A DNA stretch of 64,000 bases from Centropus unirufus (GCA_013397695.1 VYZI01000182.1:666924-730923), one strand, 5' to 3'; counted from the stretch's first letter, positions 24,382-37,580 are shown. Notes: generated from the letters alone by a model not told the origin. A program made the numbers and translations.

Positions 24382-24840
24382 ATAGATTCTCCTCAGTAAT
24401 TCTGGACCTTAATCCTGCCCAGGAGAAAGAATAGCTCTATTCTTTATTTCTATTTCTGGACTGGCTTTCAAGTTGACCAACAAACTTAAAGCTGCGATGT
24501 GCAAGGGCTAAACAGCATTCCCAATACTGCCATTTCCATCTCGATATCCAGGCTAACCAGGTTAAAAGATGATCTTCAGTCCCAGACTATCTATTTTCTC
24601 CCCAGGAAATCTAGAAAACAGGTTCTGTAAATGCTGCTATTACCCTCTTCACTGCTGCAGGGCTTTGTCTTATTACACGAGATTGGCTTCCTCCTGGGAG
24701 GACGATGCTCAGGTGGCACTAGTGGGAATTTTTTCACCCTTTACGGGTTCCTTTTGTCAAACACACACAGCTTCAACACTTCCTAGAAGCTGGTGGTGGT
24801 ACTCAGCAATATGTTAAATACATCAGCCAACCTAAATCCA
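24382..24840. other. unique stretch
   Basis: No repeat or gene recognised. Confidence 0.45.
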
Positions 24841-24888
24841 TTGGCTTTAAGGTCCCTTCAAACCCAAACCATTCCATGACTCTATGAC
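24841..24888 (+). mobile_element. CR1 LINE remnant, extreme 3' end
   Basis: Only the last part, 'ggctttaaggtcccttcaaa', and the tail 'ccattccatgactctatga' remain. A very short 5'-truncated copy. Confidence 0.85.
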
Positions 24889-25627
24889 CTCCTACTATCC
24901 AGTAATGGAGAAAAGAAAAAAAAAGAACAACGCAGGGAGAATAGGCAACCTGCATCATCAGCAGAAAATACACAACAACAGCACAGCAGTTCATAACAGC
25001 AAGGCAAACTTCAAAGCAATACAATACTTTGCATTAATAATTACATTGAATGCCTCGTGTTTAGCAAAGAATGAACATTATTACCATAATGTAACTCAAG
25101 ATGTGTCTGAACGGGGCCCCCTGAGGGAAACAACTTGATGTATGTTTACAAATCAAGCGTACTAGGGAAACAATAGGAAGCTCTCACTAAAGAGACATAT
25201 TTATCTGTGCAGTATTTAAAATGGTAAGAATAGAGTGACTTCTAGTTAAGTCACCATCTTTCTTTGCCCTCAGTAACAGATTAAGCAGTCTCAATTTTTG
25301 TTAAGGTTACACCTATAAGGGTACATAGACTAATGATTAATTAATACATGTTACAGATGAGAAAATTGGTATAAAAGCACATCAACAAAAGTGATTTAAG
25401 GCAGTCGCGATCAGCTCGCAGCTCCACTGTGCATTCAATCATTTGCTGACGTATTAATCAGCTAATGAACTTTTTACTATTCTTGTTAGTGGGGTCAAGT
25501 TAACAGACTGAAGAAGTCCGAAGCCTTGTTAGAGATCAGAGCAGAGAATGGTGTAGCAGAAATATGGGCCTCCAGTAGCAATCAAAGCTCAACTCTTGGA
25601 GCAAGTGTCCTGCCAGTGGCACAGACA
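24889..25627. other. unique AT-rich stretch
   Basis: Bases 25390-25480 carry CpGs and ATTA motifs in an enhancer-like mix. No repeat or gene is seen. Confidence 0.4.
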
Positions 25628-26285
25628 ATCATAGAATCATTTGGGTGGAAAAAACATTTGGGATAAAGTCCAGCCATACCTGTCCACTACTAAACCAGCT
25701 CCCTGAGCACCTTGCCTACCTGTCTTTTAAACCCCTCCAGGGTTGGGGACTCAACCACTGCCCTGAGCAGCCATTCCAGGGCCTGACAACCCTTTTGGTA
25801 AAGAAATTTTTTGTAATGTCTAATCTGAACCCACCCTGGTGCATCTTGAGGCCATTTTCTCTCATCCTATCACTTGTTACTTGGGAGAGGAGACCAACAC
25901 CCACCCCACTACAACCTCCCTTCAGGGACCTGTAGGCAGTGACAAGGTCGTTCCTCAGCCCCCTCTTCCCTATGCTAAACAACCCCAATTCCTTCTCCTT
26001 CTCCTCACAACCTTTGTTCTACAGCCCCTTCCCCAGCTCCACTCCCCTTCTCTGAATGCAATCCAAGAACCTCCAGGTCTTTCTTGTAGTGAAGGCCCCT
26101 AAACTAAACCCAGGATTCAAGGTTCAACCTCGCCAACACCAAGTACAGGGGAAGGATGACTTCCCTCCTCCTGTTGGATGCACCATCTCTAATAGAAGCC
26201 AGGATGATGTTGGCCAAGGTGGCCAACTGTGCTCTCTGCTGGCTCACGTTCAGCCAGCTGCCAGCCAACACCCCCAGGATGGAGA
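25628..26285 (-). mobile_element. CR1 LINE fragment, group D, with ORF2 remnant
   Basis: Complemented tail 'tcatagaatcatttgggtgg', then 'gtccagccatacctgtccac', 'aggccattttctctcatcct' and 'aacaccccca' near the far end. The minus-strand translation contains 'LPLYLVLARLNLESW', which matches the C-terminal part of CR1 ORF2. One of the longest copies. The frame is disrupted. Confidence 0.95.
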
Positions 26286-26729
26286 CTCCTCCTCCCATGT
26301 TACATCTTCAAATCTGCTTATAGACCAAAAGTTTTGAAAGAAAAGAATAAATTGAACTTTCTCTTGCATTCTGCTCAGTCCACAGTGGTTGCATCCCAAC
26401 AGTGTCAAAACATGCCAGCATCTTATCATATACCTGAAAAATTAAAAGTCATAAAGCTCTTAGTGAAACGAATTTAACTATGTGAAAAGCAAGTTATGAA
26501 GATGAAGTGATTTGTTTTGACAAATTCTTACACCTAAAACTTTAGCTAAGCCTACACCTTCCTGAGAAATGTTTTGAGTCTGACAAAAACATGTTTTTCA
26601 AAGAAAAACTGTCCATTCCCAAAAAAAATTTGCTCCACCTCTGCAGCGTATTAGGTTGGACTGAGTTCTCAGTAAGCTCGTGAAGGTTTGAAGGCGCTAC
26701 TCTCACTGATATAGGATATATGCTGAGAA
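26286..26729. other. unique stretch between two long CR1 copies
   Basis: No repeat or gene recognised. Confidence 0.45.
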
Positions 26730-27340
26730 TCCAGGAGGTCAAGAAGACCAATATCTTGGCTTGGATCAAAAACGTTGTGCCCAGCAAGAGCAGGGAAGCG
26801 ATGGTTCCCCTATACCTGGCACTGGTAAGGCTGCACCTTGAATGTTGGGCTCAGTTTGGGCTCCTCAGAACAAGAAAGATATTGAGCTGCTGGAGTGTGT
26901 CCAGAGGAGGGGAATGAAGCTCATGAAGGGTCTGAAGCACACATCTTATGACGAGCAGCTGAAGGATCTATGATTGTTTAACTTGGAGAGAAGAGTAGGC
27001 AGAGAGAAGACCTTATTGCTCTCAACAGCTACCTGAAAGGAGGTTGTAGCATGGTGGGTGCTGGTCTGTTCTCCCAAGTAACAAGGGATGAGAGGAAATG
27101 GCCTCAAGTTGAACTAGGGAAGGTTTGGATTGGGTATTAGGAAAAATTTCTTTACTGAAAAGAGGGGTGAAGCCTTGGACCAGGCTGCCCAGGGCAGGGG
27201 TGGAGTCCCAATACCTGGAAAGGTTAAAAAAACCACGTAGATGTGGCACTTTGGAACATGGTTTAATGCTTGCATTGTGCTGATGGTTGGACTTCATGAT
27301 CTTAGAGGTCTTTTCCAACCTTAACATTCAATGGTTCTAA
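26730..27340 (+). mobile_element. CR1 LINE fragment, group C, with ORF2 C-terminal remnant
   Basis: Translation of 26730-26900 includes 'PLYLALVRLHLECW', the conserved end of CR1 ORF2. The 3' UTR follows ('ggtattaggaaaaatttctt', 'aacatggtttaatgcttgc') and the copy ends 'ccttaacattcaatggttct'. It is inverted relative to the copy at 25628-26285. Confidence 0.95.
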
Positions 27341-28504
27341 CCCAGGGGCAAGCGCTGAAGTGAAGACCTTTGCTCAGCATGTTGCTGTCCTTAGCCTACC
27401 TGTGATTTCCTTCAGTGCTCCATCACCTCACTTCTCTGACCTCCAGTTCGGTAATGCTTTTGCCTCCTGGTAAGTGGTAACTCACAGCTGCATTGGCATA
27501 AGTAAAAACTTATTTGGCTCAATCTTTGGAGAGTTCTTGGAAAAAGTTGCCCTTTGGCCAACTTTGTAGAAAGCACCTGGTCAGAAAATGGTGAATACAA
27601 CACATGGATCCAAATTAACACACTGTCATGTAACTATGCATCACTCCGCCTCAATCAAATGGTTTCCTTCACAGTGAGGCAAGAGCTCGGTTAGTTTCAT
27701 CACACTATTAATAAAATTCATTAGTTATAAAGATACATTTAAGATGGTAAGGGGAACGGCCGAAAGTGCTCTCTAGGCTGAAAGAAGCCTGTAGGCACCA
27801 TGAGCCTTAAAACACATTAAACAGCGCGAGCCCAAGAGCCCTCTGGAGTTTTCTTTCAGTGTATTACTTCTAAATTACAGATGGGAAATTTTCCCTGTTG
27901 AAGCTGGACAGCAAACAGCTGTGCTCATTAAAAGAGAAGGAACTGCTAAGTAGTTATATAATCCACAGTCTGTAATTAACAGAGAATTATAATAGTAGAC
28001 CTAACGCCGAGCTGAAGTCGTGCACTGTGCAGAATGCTAACAGCTTCGCACTCGCTGCCCTTTATGTTGCTCCCCTTGTTCAATCACGTCGCCCAGGCTG
28101 CGGATCCAAATGTTGCTGCGTTCCCCAGGCTCCCTTAGCAACTGAAAAGGAGGCTTCACCACACCAGCTTGGGAGGGAAAGTTTGCTCAGAAGGGTCAGC
28201 CAATCCAACAGTTTCTTACAGGTAGGAAGAAAATGCCCATGCTGTTTTGAAACAAAAGTATCTGGTGGTCCAGAAAAGTTCCCAGGGAACAGGAGACGGA
28301 GGGACACATCCTAGGAGTCTTGCAGCTTTCACCCATGAAAATTTCAATGTGTTCTTCACTATTGTAGAAGCACATTGAGCAATAGGAGAGGAGCAGCAAA
28401 GCAGTCCCATCTTAAGAGCAGCAAAGATTCCAGCCCCAGGAAAAATCCCATATACAGCACCCAAGGACTAGATATGAAGAAGTATCCAGCTCACACCATT
28501 GCAA
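27341..28504. other. unique stretch
   Basis: Short frames only. Bases 28040-28140 hold several CpGs. No repeat or gene is recognised. Confidence 0.45.
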
Positions 28505-28837
28505 TAATGGTCACATTGCACCTAAAGTCCTGGGGTCAGGTTTGGCCCCTCACTCCAAAGACCTGGAGGAGCTGGAGCACATCCAGAGAAGGGAATTGAG
28601 CTGGGAAGGGTCTGGAGAACAAGGGCTGTGAGGAGCAGCTGAGGAAGTTGGGGTTGTTGAGGCTGGAGAAGAGGAGGCTGAGGGAAGAGCTCATCCCTGC
28701 CTCCAAGTGCCTGGAAGGAGGGGGTGGAGAGGTGGGTGCTGGGCTCTGCTCCCAAGGGATGGGACGAGCGGGAATGGCCTCAAGCTGTGCCAGGGCTGGG
28801 TCAGATTGGATATTAGGAAAAAATTCTGTTCTGAATG
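28505..28837 (+). mobile_element. CR1 LINE fragment with ORF2 3' remnant, lacking the normal 3' end
   Basis: Runs through 'cacattgcacctaaagtcct', 'gaggagcagctgaggaagtt' and 'gaatggcctcaagctgtgcc' to 'ggatattaggaaaaaattct', then leaves CR1 without the 3' UTR end or octamer tail. CR1 copies are normally truncated at the 5' end, so loss of the 3' end is unusual and implies a later deletion or rearrangement. Confidence 0.9.
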
Positions 28838-30189
28838 CAAAAACAGATCAGAATGTAAGGCCAGAACTCTAAGTGGATGTTACAGAAGCAAACAGCACTA
28901 GCACGCAGCGTGAGAGATGAGGAGGCAGCTTCTTGTGCCATCAGGGAGCTTGAACAAACCTCTGTCAAAGACGCTCCTCTTGCATAACTTGCTCTGATTT
29001 TAATGAGACTTACCGACACAAATACTCAAGAACATCCCTGTCTTAGTCCCTCAATACCTGTTTCTACTTTACAGATAGGAAATTAATCACTCTTTCCTAA
29101 ACCATGCAGGTGTCATCCCTGATAAAGGAGCGTGATACACTCCAGTGCCGTGGTAGCAACGAGAATCCACGCTGAATGCAAAACCACAGGGACAAACAAA
29201 CCTTTGTCATTTTGGCTTAAGGCTGCTGCACTGTGCGAGCTGGAGGGCACCTCATGCAAATCCATTCCTTGGTGCCAACAGCTTAGAGCAAGCAGGTGCT
29301 GCTGTGCCATAATAGTTCAGTGCAAACCTTCAAAATGCAAAGCAAAACATTGTTAAATATCTGAACGACATGGAAAGCTCTGACACTCTTGTCCTGCCAT
29401 CATCCGCTTCCAAATAGGCTGCAGGACAGGACGTGCACTACCACACAGGTATCCAACACACCACAGGGATCAACAATGACTAAAAGGATGCAGATGTGCC
29501 CTGCGAGGGCTGAGACCCTCCTTGGGAAGGGCTTTGTGGGAAGGCAAAAGCCATTGCAGCATTTCTCTTCCCCAACTGACAAGTCACTCATTTTTCCTGG
29601 GTTTCGGCTCTACCACTGCATCCTTCATTCCAGCTTTTTTTGCTGCCAAGAAGAGGAGATAATACTGATTAGAGTTGATAGAAACAAAAGGTACAGCTGG
29701 GAGTCCTCCACAGACTGCTGACATTGGAAGTGATCATTAGCAACGAACAAAACTACGACTGAACCACCACAAACTGCTTTTAAGCCGCCTACTAGTGAAG
29801 ATATATATATATGAAACAGCTCCCTCTCTCCTCCATTATCCACAAACAGACTGACAAGCGCATTCTTTTCCCCATGCCTGGATTTGGCACTCCGTGGGAT
29901 TCAAAGCCTGCCAAATTCCAAACTGTTCAGTTGCAATTAAATACAAATGCACCCGAGACATCCTCCCTGTGCTTCCCGAAAGAGGGCTGAGCTTGCTTCA
30001 GAACAACTTCTGATGAGAGCGCACACACATTCCACATGGAACCTTCTGTTTTTCAATACCGAGATTCAAGCTGGGCCAAAAACTGCCTTATCTGTTCACT
30101 TCCTCCTACCCAAAGAAATGGATAATGGAATATTGATTTTTTTCAAGTGCCTTCGCCAACCAACAAGTAGGTAGGGAATTGTAAAACCT
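28838..30189. other. unique stretch
   Basis: A short (TA) tract lies at 29800-29812. No gene or repeat family is recognised. Short frames on both strands look like chance. Confidence 0.45.
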
Positions 30190-30242
30190 GACCTAGGAGT
30201 CCTGATTTCCTGGTGGGTTTCTTTAACCACTAGATGACACTA
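30190..30242 (-). mobile_element. probable MIR/CORE-SINE relic, 5' (tRNA-like) end
   Basis: The minus strand reads 'tctagtggttaaagaaaccc' followed by 'aatcaggactcctaggtc'. This matches the tRNA-related head of amniote MIR-type SINEs ('tctagtggttagagc...', 'aggactcctgggtt'). The downstream CORE is not recognisable. Confidence 0.55.
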
Positions 30243-32527
30243 CTTCCTTATATACCGGCCCACTTTGCCAAGGCTTCTGAGCACTTCCACCTCTTGTTGC
30301 CTCCAGCTGGAGTTCTGGAGGCTCAGGAGTTCTGGCTTTTAGTTCCTAAATTCAACATAGAAATAAAATTACTAGCAGGCTACAAGATAAACAGCTCAGC
30401 TGTTCTGCAAAGCCTCTCTTTCTTACTCTTTGTTCTTGATTCTTCCCAGCCAAATCAGGCTGTTCCTTTTGGATGTTTTCTGTGCTTTTAGTGTTCCTGG
30501 CATCTACTGAAAATTGCACAATTATCAAGGCACAACACAGCAGATAAATAAATAAGGTCTAATATTCGTTGAGCCTTCCAAGCAGCTCTTTAAGAATAAA
30601 CTTGCATCTAGGAAATTTTACGAGTTGAGACACATCTGCTCTTATGACAGAGTTAAAGGTTCTCATGCTACCAGAACATGTGTCGAATCACAGCAAGTCT
30701 CAGGGGCCTCAATCTGGATTCAGTGATGAGGATGCCAAACGCAAGACTTAAAACTACTGCCGCTTCCTGTTTGCCCATTTCTAATGGCCACTCAATAATG
30801 CAAGGCAACGCTACATTATTGCAAACGTCGCATGAAGCATTACAAACTCCTTTATCAATTGCTTTGCTCTGTCTTTAATGATGATGACTGGACAGACTAT
30901 TTCAGCTTCTCGCAGTAAAACAGAATCATGTATTTCATGCTACACCTCAAATCCTCCTTTTCTTCTTTTCCTTAAGGGCTCTTTTCTTTTAATTGCTTCT
31001 GGAATGGCACACTGTCATTTAACCCTCTTGTTCAGTCTCATTTTCCACCTTCTCCATTTTCACACCCAATTGACCTGACTTACAGCAAAATAGAATTTAT
31101 TAAGCTGAAGACAATGTGAGTAATCAACATAATGCATTGTCTGCTAATCCCTGGTTACTCCATTCCTTTTTTTACTGTTTATTCGACTTTTGGTCTACAT
31201 TCTTTAGAGCAGAGAGCATAGATTTCCTTCACTGAGAAGTCATTCAGTTGGAGAACACATGCAATGCTTCATATGTTGTATGCACAAAGTACCAGCAAAG
31301 CAGTTGATAAAAGGACCATCAATCAAATCGGGGCAAGGTGCTTTAATTCTCAAGGCTCTGAAAATGCCTCTTTTAAGGCCCTGTACAAAAGCAGCAGCAA
31401 GGTGAGGTGCTGCATAAAGGTACCCAGCAAAAGCTTGGCCAGAAGGTTGTGATTATTCATTTCGAGAAGCACGCACGGGTCCCAGCTGAGCTCAGGCTGG
31501 CTTTGCATACAGATTTGAATCCACACAGGCATGGAGTTTACCTGGGCTGCCAAAGGCTTGCAAATCAAGATCTCGATCCCACTGAGGCTCAAAAATGAGA
31601 TTTATCATGCAGGACTTGAATTTGCACCATCCACCTTTCCCATAACACACCAGTAACAGAACATTCTGGGACGTAGGGGACCACTACTTTAAGCAACACT
31701 GTATGAAAGACAGAGGAATATTCACAACTATTCGACCCAGTGCTATTATTTTACTAATTTATATTTATGCTGAATTAATAATCAGCTTTCCCATCTCTTT
31801 GAAATAGACACTGCAGTAAATAAAAGCAATAACTCAAACAGGAGCAAGCAGGAGTAATTTCCAAGGGAGGACAGGGGAACCCAAGAAATAACAACATAAT
31901 AATAAAATAAAAAAAATCAAACAAAACCACACAATGCTATAAGAAAGGGTAAGTATTCAATGTCCCAGATGCTCTGCTTTACAAACAAGTGAAAAATCAC
32001 CATCAGAAGAGCAAAATCTATCCTACCATGCACTGTTACCTTTGAGAAGGACAACTATGACAAAACACACCACCAAACAAAGCCCAACGCCTGACCCCGT
32101 TCCCCCATGTCAAGGCCTCTGCAGCTCTCCCTTCAGCAGGCAAACTTCTAACCTGAATTATTGCTGATCTTGTAGACACCCAGATATCAAATCACAAACA
32201 GCAGATTCAGTCAACCAAATAATAGACAGAAAATTAAAACCAGCTCTTTGACACACATCTGACTGCAGCACCCGACATGGAACATGCTATTATTTACACC
32301 AGCTGAACAAGCTAAACTGAAACCCTTCCCCATACACATCCCCATGCAAATATCCAGCTTTTTTATTTAAAATAAATGGTATGTCTATTTGTATTTTCCC
32401 TTTGCTTCATTTCTGACATGCCATTATGCTTCAATTTGCTCCCTGTTGCAGAGCACTCATCATTTAAGGGAATCCAGAGTATTGTGAGAAAATAACTGCA
32501 CAGAATATAGGCAAAAGCAGAACAAGC
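30243..32527. other. unique, nearly repeat-free stretch
   Basis: No CR1 for over 2 kb. Contains an A-rich low-complexity patch at 31886-31917. ATTA-rich bases 31735-31800 look enhancer-like. No gene is recognised. Confidence 0.5.
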
Positions 32528-32577
32528 CGTTGGACTGGATGATCTTAGGTCTTTTCCAACCTTAATGACTCTATAAG
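32528..32577 (+). mobile_element. CR1 LINE remnant, group C, extreme 3' end
   Basis: 'ttggactggatgatcttagg', then 'tcttttccaaccttaatgac' and 'tctata'. Only about 50 bases survive. Confidence 0.82.
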
Positions 32578-35375
32578 CATCCTCTCTCAGCTCACTCTAA
32601 TGAGCTAAGGGAGAGGAGTTCCATTCTGGAATCCTCATTTTAGACTGGAAAATCCAAAAGGGCATTATCAGAGGTAATAATGTGTCAATGCAAGTCATTA
32701 CCTAACATTACATTCTACATGCCAACAAGCCACTAATTTCCTCCTATCTCAGCTGTGGATCCATCACATGGAAATAATGATTTTTCTTGAAGGGTTCTTT
32801 GGTATTTCAAGTGCACTTTGCTCATGCAATGATGAGGGAAATGGAAATACTTCCATAAATCATTCTGTTGAATTCCCATAGTTTCTTTTCCTTCTCAACA
32901 GAGTGGGTGAGTTCGTTCTGTGAGCCTTCAAGACCAAAAATGGTAAAATAGTACCAAATCCATGATAAAAGAAAAATAGCATTGGAGAATTTGGGTTCTC
33001 ACTGATGGGACAGAAGGAACCATTTTTAATATCTTTTTCTTCAAACCACTTGGATTAAGTTTCCCAGGCTCTTGTGGTCTAAGAAATACCACAGATTGAC
33101 ACTTGATGCAGAATCTCCATCAAAGTCAGGAGGGAACATTCAAGACCCATTTGATGTTTCTAGAATTGGACACCTGTGGCTGTCCCTGGCCTTCAAAAAG
33201 CCTAGGTCGCTTCCAGAAGCTGAATAAAATACAAGAATTTATCTCAATGTTTTTCTATGCTTGTGACAGATAAAAGCCTTGAAAAGAGACAAACCCAAGA
33301 ACACGTTTTGCAAATTAAATATTAGCTACGTAGCTGTGAAGAAAACAAACAACTTGCAGAATTCTCTTCAGATTCAACTATCAGCTAAATTAGATCTTGT
33401 CTGTGAGAGGTAAAAATCAACAATTCCTGATCTTTAATCCACGATTTAATAACCCTGTTTTTCTCTAAGGGGCACACAGGACTGATTGTGTACTGTAGTT
33501 TGCCAGCTGTGGGATATTTTCATGGGGATTTTATTTAAATTCACAGCATCTTCCATTCTACCTTGAGCCAAAAGGCAATGGGTAATGACCTTGCCACCTA
33601 GAGACACATCACTATGTACAGTCTGCATGCTCTTTGTCAAACACTTGTCTGTATTCTCAATTATCAAAGGCATTAATGCAAAACGTGTTTTGTTTCATTT
33701 ACCAATACCCTAAGACAACATAAGTTTCTTGAAAAATAAACAAGCAAATTTCTACAGTTTAATCTAGTGGAGAAAATACGAAGGTCACCCTGTAGAGCAG
33801 AATTTATCCTGGCTTGGGTCTGCATGCCATCAGTGTAAGTGTGAATAAAGCCATTAGATACATTTGGCTGGCTCTGTACTCAGGCTGGTGTTGACCCATT
33901 AAAGTCAAAGAAGCCATCTGGGACACTGTGACCAATGTTTCCTTCTTGCACATCTCAAATTCCCACACCATGCATTTGCATTTTCTCCTCCAGTTCATAA
34001 AACTGAGTGAAATGTTCATTTCCATTGCTATAGCATAGCTGTCATTTATGACATTTGTAATTCAGTTCCATGCATTCCGCAAACATTCCTTGCCCCATAA
34101 TTACTGGGTTTCTCAGCAGAGGGAAAAGAATCCATATGCATACAGATGATTTCCTATAAGAATATGTTGTCTTTCCTATTATCCTGGTGATAAGAAGACA
34201 TAGAAAAGATGATGCTAGATTCAGGCCAACACAGGCACTCAAATCAAAATGTGTGTTGGCAATTACACATATTTTTCCCTTTAATAAGGCTGATTTATCA
34301 AGAAAATTCACTATTTTTCTCAGAGAGGATAAAGCTATAGGGTCATAATTCATTGCTTGGGTGTTATAAAGATTTGCTGTATTTCAGTCTCTTCTGGAGA
34401 CAGAAATTATCAGTGTAAGATACTGAGCAAAGATTCCAAGAGTATTGTCTGAAAAGCTGGGACAAGGAAGGACCAGGAAAAAACAAACAACGTGGAGCTC
34501 CTTGAAGAACCAAGTGACTCACAAGAAGTGGTGCGAGATGCCCTCACAAGCAGGAAAACCCTGAATCCAGACCTCGTGGACATCTCGGTGCCTCATCCCT
34601 CAACTCCCATCCTTCACCTCCAACAGGAAGAAATCTTTCCAAATAGCCATTTATCATCCTAACATAGAGGATAACCCACATAGCCAATGGAGGTGTTTAT
34701 TAGTTTCCTTGCTTAGACTTCCCCTCTCTCTGCTAGCCATATTTATCTCTATTTTGAACAATATCCATGCCTCATCTCTCCGGATTGCCAGGCTTTAGGT
34801 TAACACTATAGCACACCAGAACATCAAAATCAGAAACGCATTTCCACCACTCAAATACAACGGGTCCCAAGAAGCCCACTCCAAGCCCAGTAAATGCTGC
34901 AGCTTCCTCCTCAACGTCTTTGAGTCCCAGATCAAGGCTGCAGAGCGGGGCACCAACCTTCTCTCAAGAAGCATTTGCATACTCAGCAAGCTTGCATTGC
35001 CCTTTCCACAGAAGAATCTTCAGGTACTTTTCCATTCAGCCTACTGTTCTGCCCTTCCCAACCTTGTCATGTAGGGCAAATACTTCTCTAAACACTTAAT
35101 AAATCTGTTTTTCCAATAGCTGAACACTAGGCTAGTTCTTCTATAGCTCCAGCAGTATGGATTCCATGGAAAACTCTGTCATTTTTGACAAATACAATCT
35201 CTCTGCTTTGCTGTGTAATCCTACTTCAGGCCCAGCAACCACAAAACTAATAGAGCCTTTACAGATTAGATCTGAACTGGAATTACTTCTTTGAAGCCCA
35301 TGAACATTTTTCATATTAAAGCAGTGGTGTCCCTTCCAAAAAACCTCCCCACTTGTCATTTTGTGCGACTTTTAC
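32578..35375. other. unique, repeat-free stretch
   Basis: Nearly 2.8 kb without a recognised repeat or gene. AT-rich, with short frames of 60-103 codons and no domains. Confidence 0.5.
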
Positions 35376-35854
35376 AATCACAGAATCACATACTCACAGA
35401 ATGGGTTGGGTTGGAAGTGACCTCAAAGCCCATCCAGTTCCAACCCCCTGCCATGGGCAGGGACACCTCCCACTGGACCAGGGGCTCCAAGCCCCATCCA
35501 ACCTGGCCTTCAACACCTCCAGGGATGGGGCAGCCACCACTGTTCTGGGCAACCTGGGCCAGGGCCTCCCCACCCTCACAACAAAACATTTCTCCCTAAG
35601 ATCTCATCTCAATCTCTCCTCATGCAGCTGAAAACCCTTTCCCCTCATCCCATCCCTGCCCTCCCTGATCCAGAGCCCCTCCCTAGCTCTCCTGGAGCCC
35701 CTTTCAGCACTGGAAGCTGCTCTAAGGTCTCCCCAGAGCCTTCTCTTCTCCAGCCTCAACAACCCCAACTCTCCCAGCCTGGCCTCATACAGGAGGTGCT
35801 CCAGCCCTTGGATCATCTCCATGGTCTCCTCATTCCTGGCTCCAACAGCTCCAA
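35376..35854 (-). mobile_element. CR1 LINE fragment, group A, with ORF2 end
   Basis: Doubled complemented tail ('cacagaatcacatactcaca'), then 'gaatgggttgggttggaagt', 'ccactgttctgggcaacc', 'gagcccctccctagctctcc', ending at 'ctggctccaacagctcc'. A good match to group A, probably recent. Confidence 0.95.
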
Positions 35855-37156
35855 ATCAATGATCCCATAAACATCTCATTCCTAGTAGTTTGTGTCTATG
35901 TCAAAATTCAGGAAGGGTGGAAGACTTCAGCCTGAATGTTACAGTTTCACCTCAGTGAGCTTAATCTTAGAATTTATAATCCATTAAAGTACTTCCTGAC
36001 TTACAGAATAGAAGCTTAAGATGTAAACAGTGGTTTTAATCATCTTGAAGTCCAGCAATCCTGAACTGAAGGTGAGTGGGGAGGAGAACGGGATTGAGAA
36101 GAGGTAAAAACACCAGGGCTCAAAGGTTTTGGAAAGAAATGGATTTTCCCAAAAGCTCTAGAGAGACACCACAGGATCATGGAGTGGTTTGCTGGTTCTG
36201 TCAGTACAGCGTGTGCCCAGGGACAACTGACTTCACCTGAAACTGAGATGGACCGGAAAAAATAGTACCTTAAACAGCCGACAAGACACAGAAAGGCTCC
36301 CATTAACTACACAAAGAAGACCCAGAAATTTAGAAATTTTTTCCGAGAACTCGTGTCTATAAAATTCCTAGGACAATGATATACTTACCTAGTCAGTAAA
36401 GATCAGGTGTTTATATTACATGAAGAAAGAAAGAAATTAAGGATGAAGCGGTTAATGGATGGGGAGAGAAAAAAACCTCAAAGCATACAGTTTACTGGCT
36501 GAAAACCTGAACGATTTTTTTCCAGCTGGGCTGTTTACTGCAATTATTTCAACACACAATTATTATTTCTAATAATGAACAACACTGTACGATGATTTCT
36601 GAGCTCTTATTGTAATCAAATTCTGATTAACTGAAGAATTTTACTGATGTGCATATTCTTTCCTCTTTTTATTTTAACTCTAATCACACCCAGGCAAGCA
36701 GCAGAAAGAAAAAAGACAACTTGTAGCAGTGCAGCTTTACAGATGCCTGCAGTGATTTATGGTGTCAATCTTGCTTCCCTGGGTGCCAAACAGCACCTAC
36801 TCCCACCTGAAATAATTATCAATCCTTGCCATTAACGTGGTTAAGCTGATTAGCATATACAGCACCCTTTCCAGCTGAGCATTCACAAAGCAGCACAGAT
36901 GTTGCCTTTAGAGGGAATACATTTCACACACCTCTTCAGGCTCAAGTGAAGGGATTTCCTGTGGCTAAAAAAGGCAGTTGTAAATGGCTACTGCCACAAC
37001 GAGGAGTTGAGGGGAAAACTGATGAACTCCCAGAGCTTAACAGCTTTACTACACTTCCACAGTCAGTATAACTTCTCAAAATACACCTCCAAGCTTATTA
37101 CTATGCAACTTCAAATTAAGGTGCTGTTTACAAGACATGGATCCACTGAGGCAAAG
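35855..37156. other. unique stretch with enhancer-like patches
   Basis: Bases 36530-36640 and 36740-36860 combine ATTA/TAAT motifs with mixed-composition sequence and no repeat similarity. No gene is recognised. The minus frame at 36040-36303 is featureless. Confidence 0.4.
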
Positions 37157-37580
37157 CCAGAAGAGGCCCTGGAGATGATCCAAGGGCTGGAGCAGCAAGG
37201 CCAGGCTGGGAGAGTTGGGGTTGTTGAGGCTGGAGAAGGCTCCAGGAAGACCTTAGAGCAGCTTCCAGTGCTGAAAGGGGCTCCAGGAAAGCTGGGGAGG
37301 GACTAGCAAGGGCCTCTGTAACAGGACAAGGAGTAATGATTTTATGGTAAGGAGGCCAAATTTAGGCTGAATTCAAGGAAGAAATTTTTCGCAGTGAGAG
37401 TGGTGAAGCACTGGCCCAGGTTGCCCAGGGAGGTAGTTGACCCCATGGCTGGAAACATTCAAGGTCTGGTTGATGGGGCTCTGAGTAACCTTATCTGCTT
37501 AAAGATGTCCCTGCTCCTGCAGGGGGTCAGACCGGGTGAGCTGTGAAGGTCCCTTCCAACCCAAAGCATTCTGTGATTCC
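37157..37580 (+). mobile_element. CR1 LINE fragment, possible A/B chimera
   Basis: The left part (to about 37307) has ORF2-end sequence very like group A ('gatgatccaagggctggagc', 'gcttccagtgctgaaagggg'). From 'ggcctctgtaacaggacaag' onward it is group B ('gtgaagcactggcccaggtt', 'ggctctgagtaacc'), ending 'gcattctgtgattcc'. Either group B shares this upstream part or the copy is a template-switch chimera. Confidence 0.93.

Noticed and set aside
29798..29813. (TA) microsatellite
   Set aside because: Only about six units; too short to count as a notable repeat.
36173..36200. 'atcatggagtggtttgctgg', resembling a CR1 tail on the minus strand
   Set aside because: Only about 15 bases match and no CR1 sequence follows.
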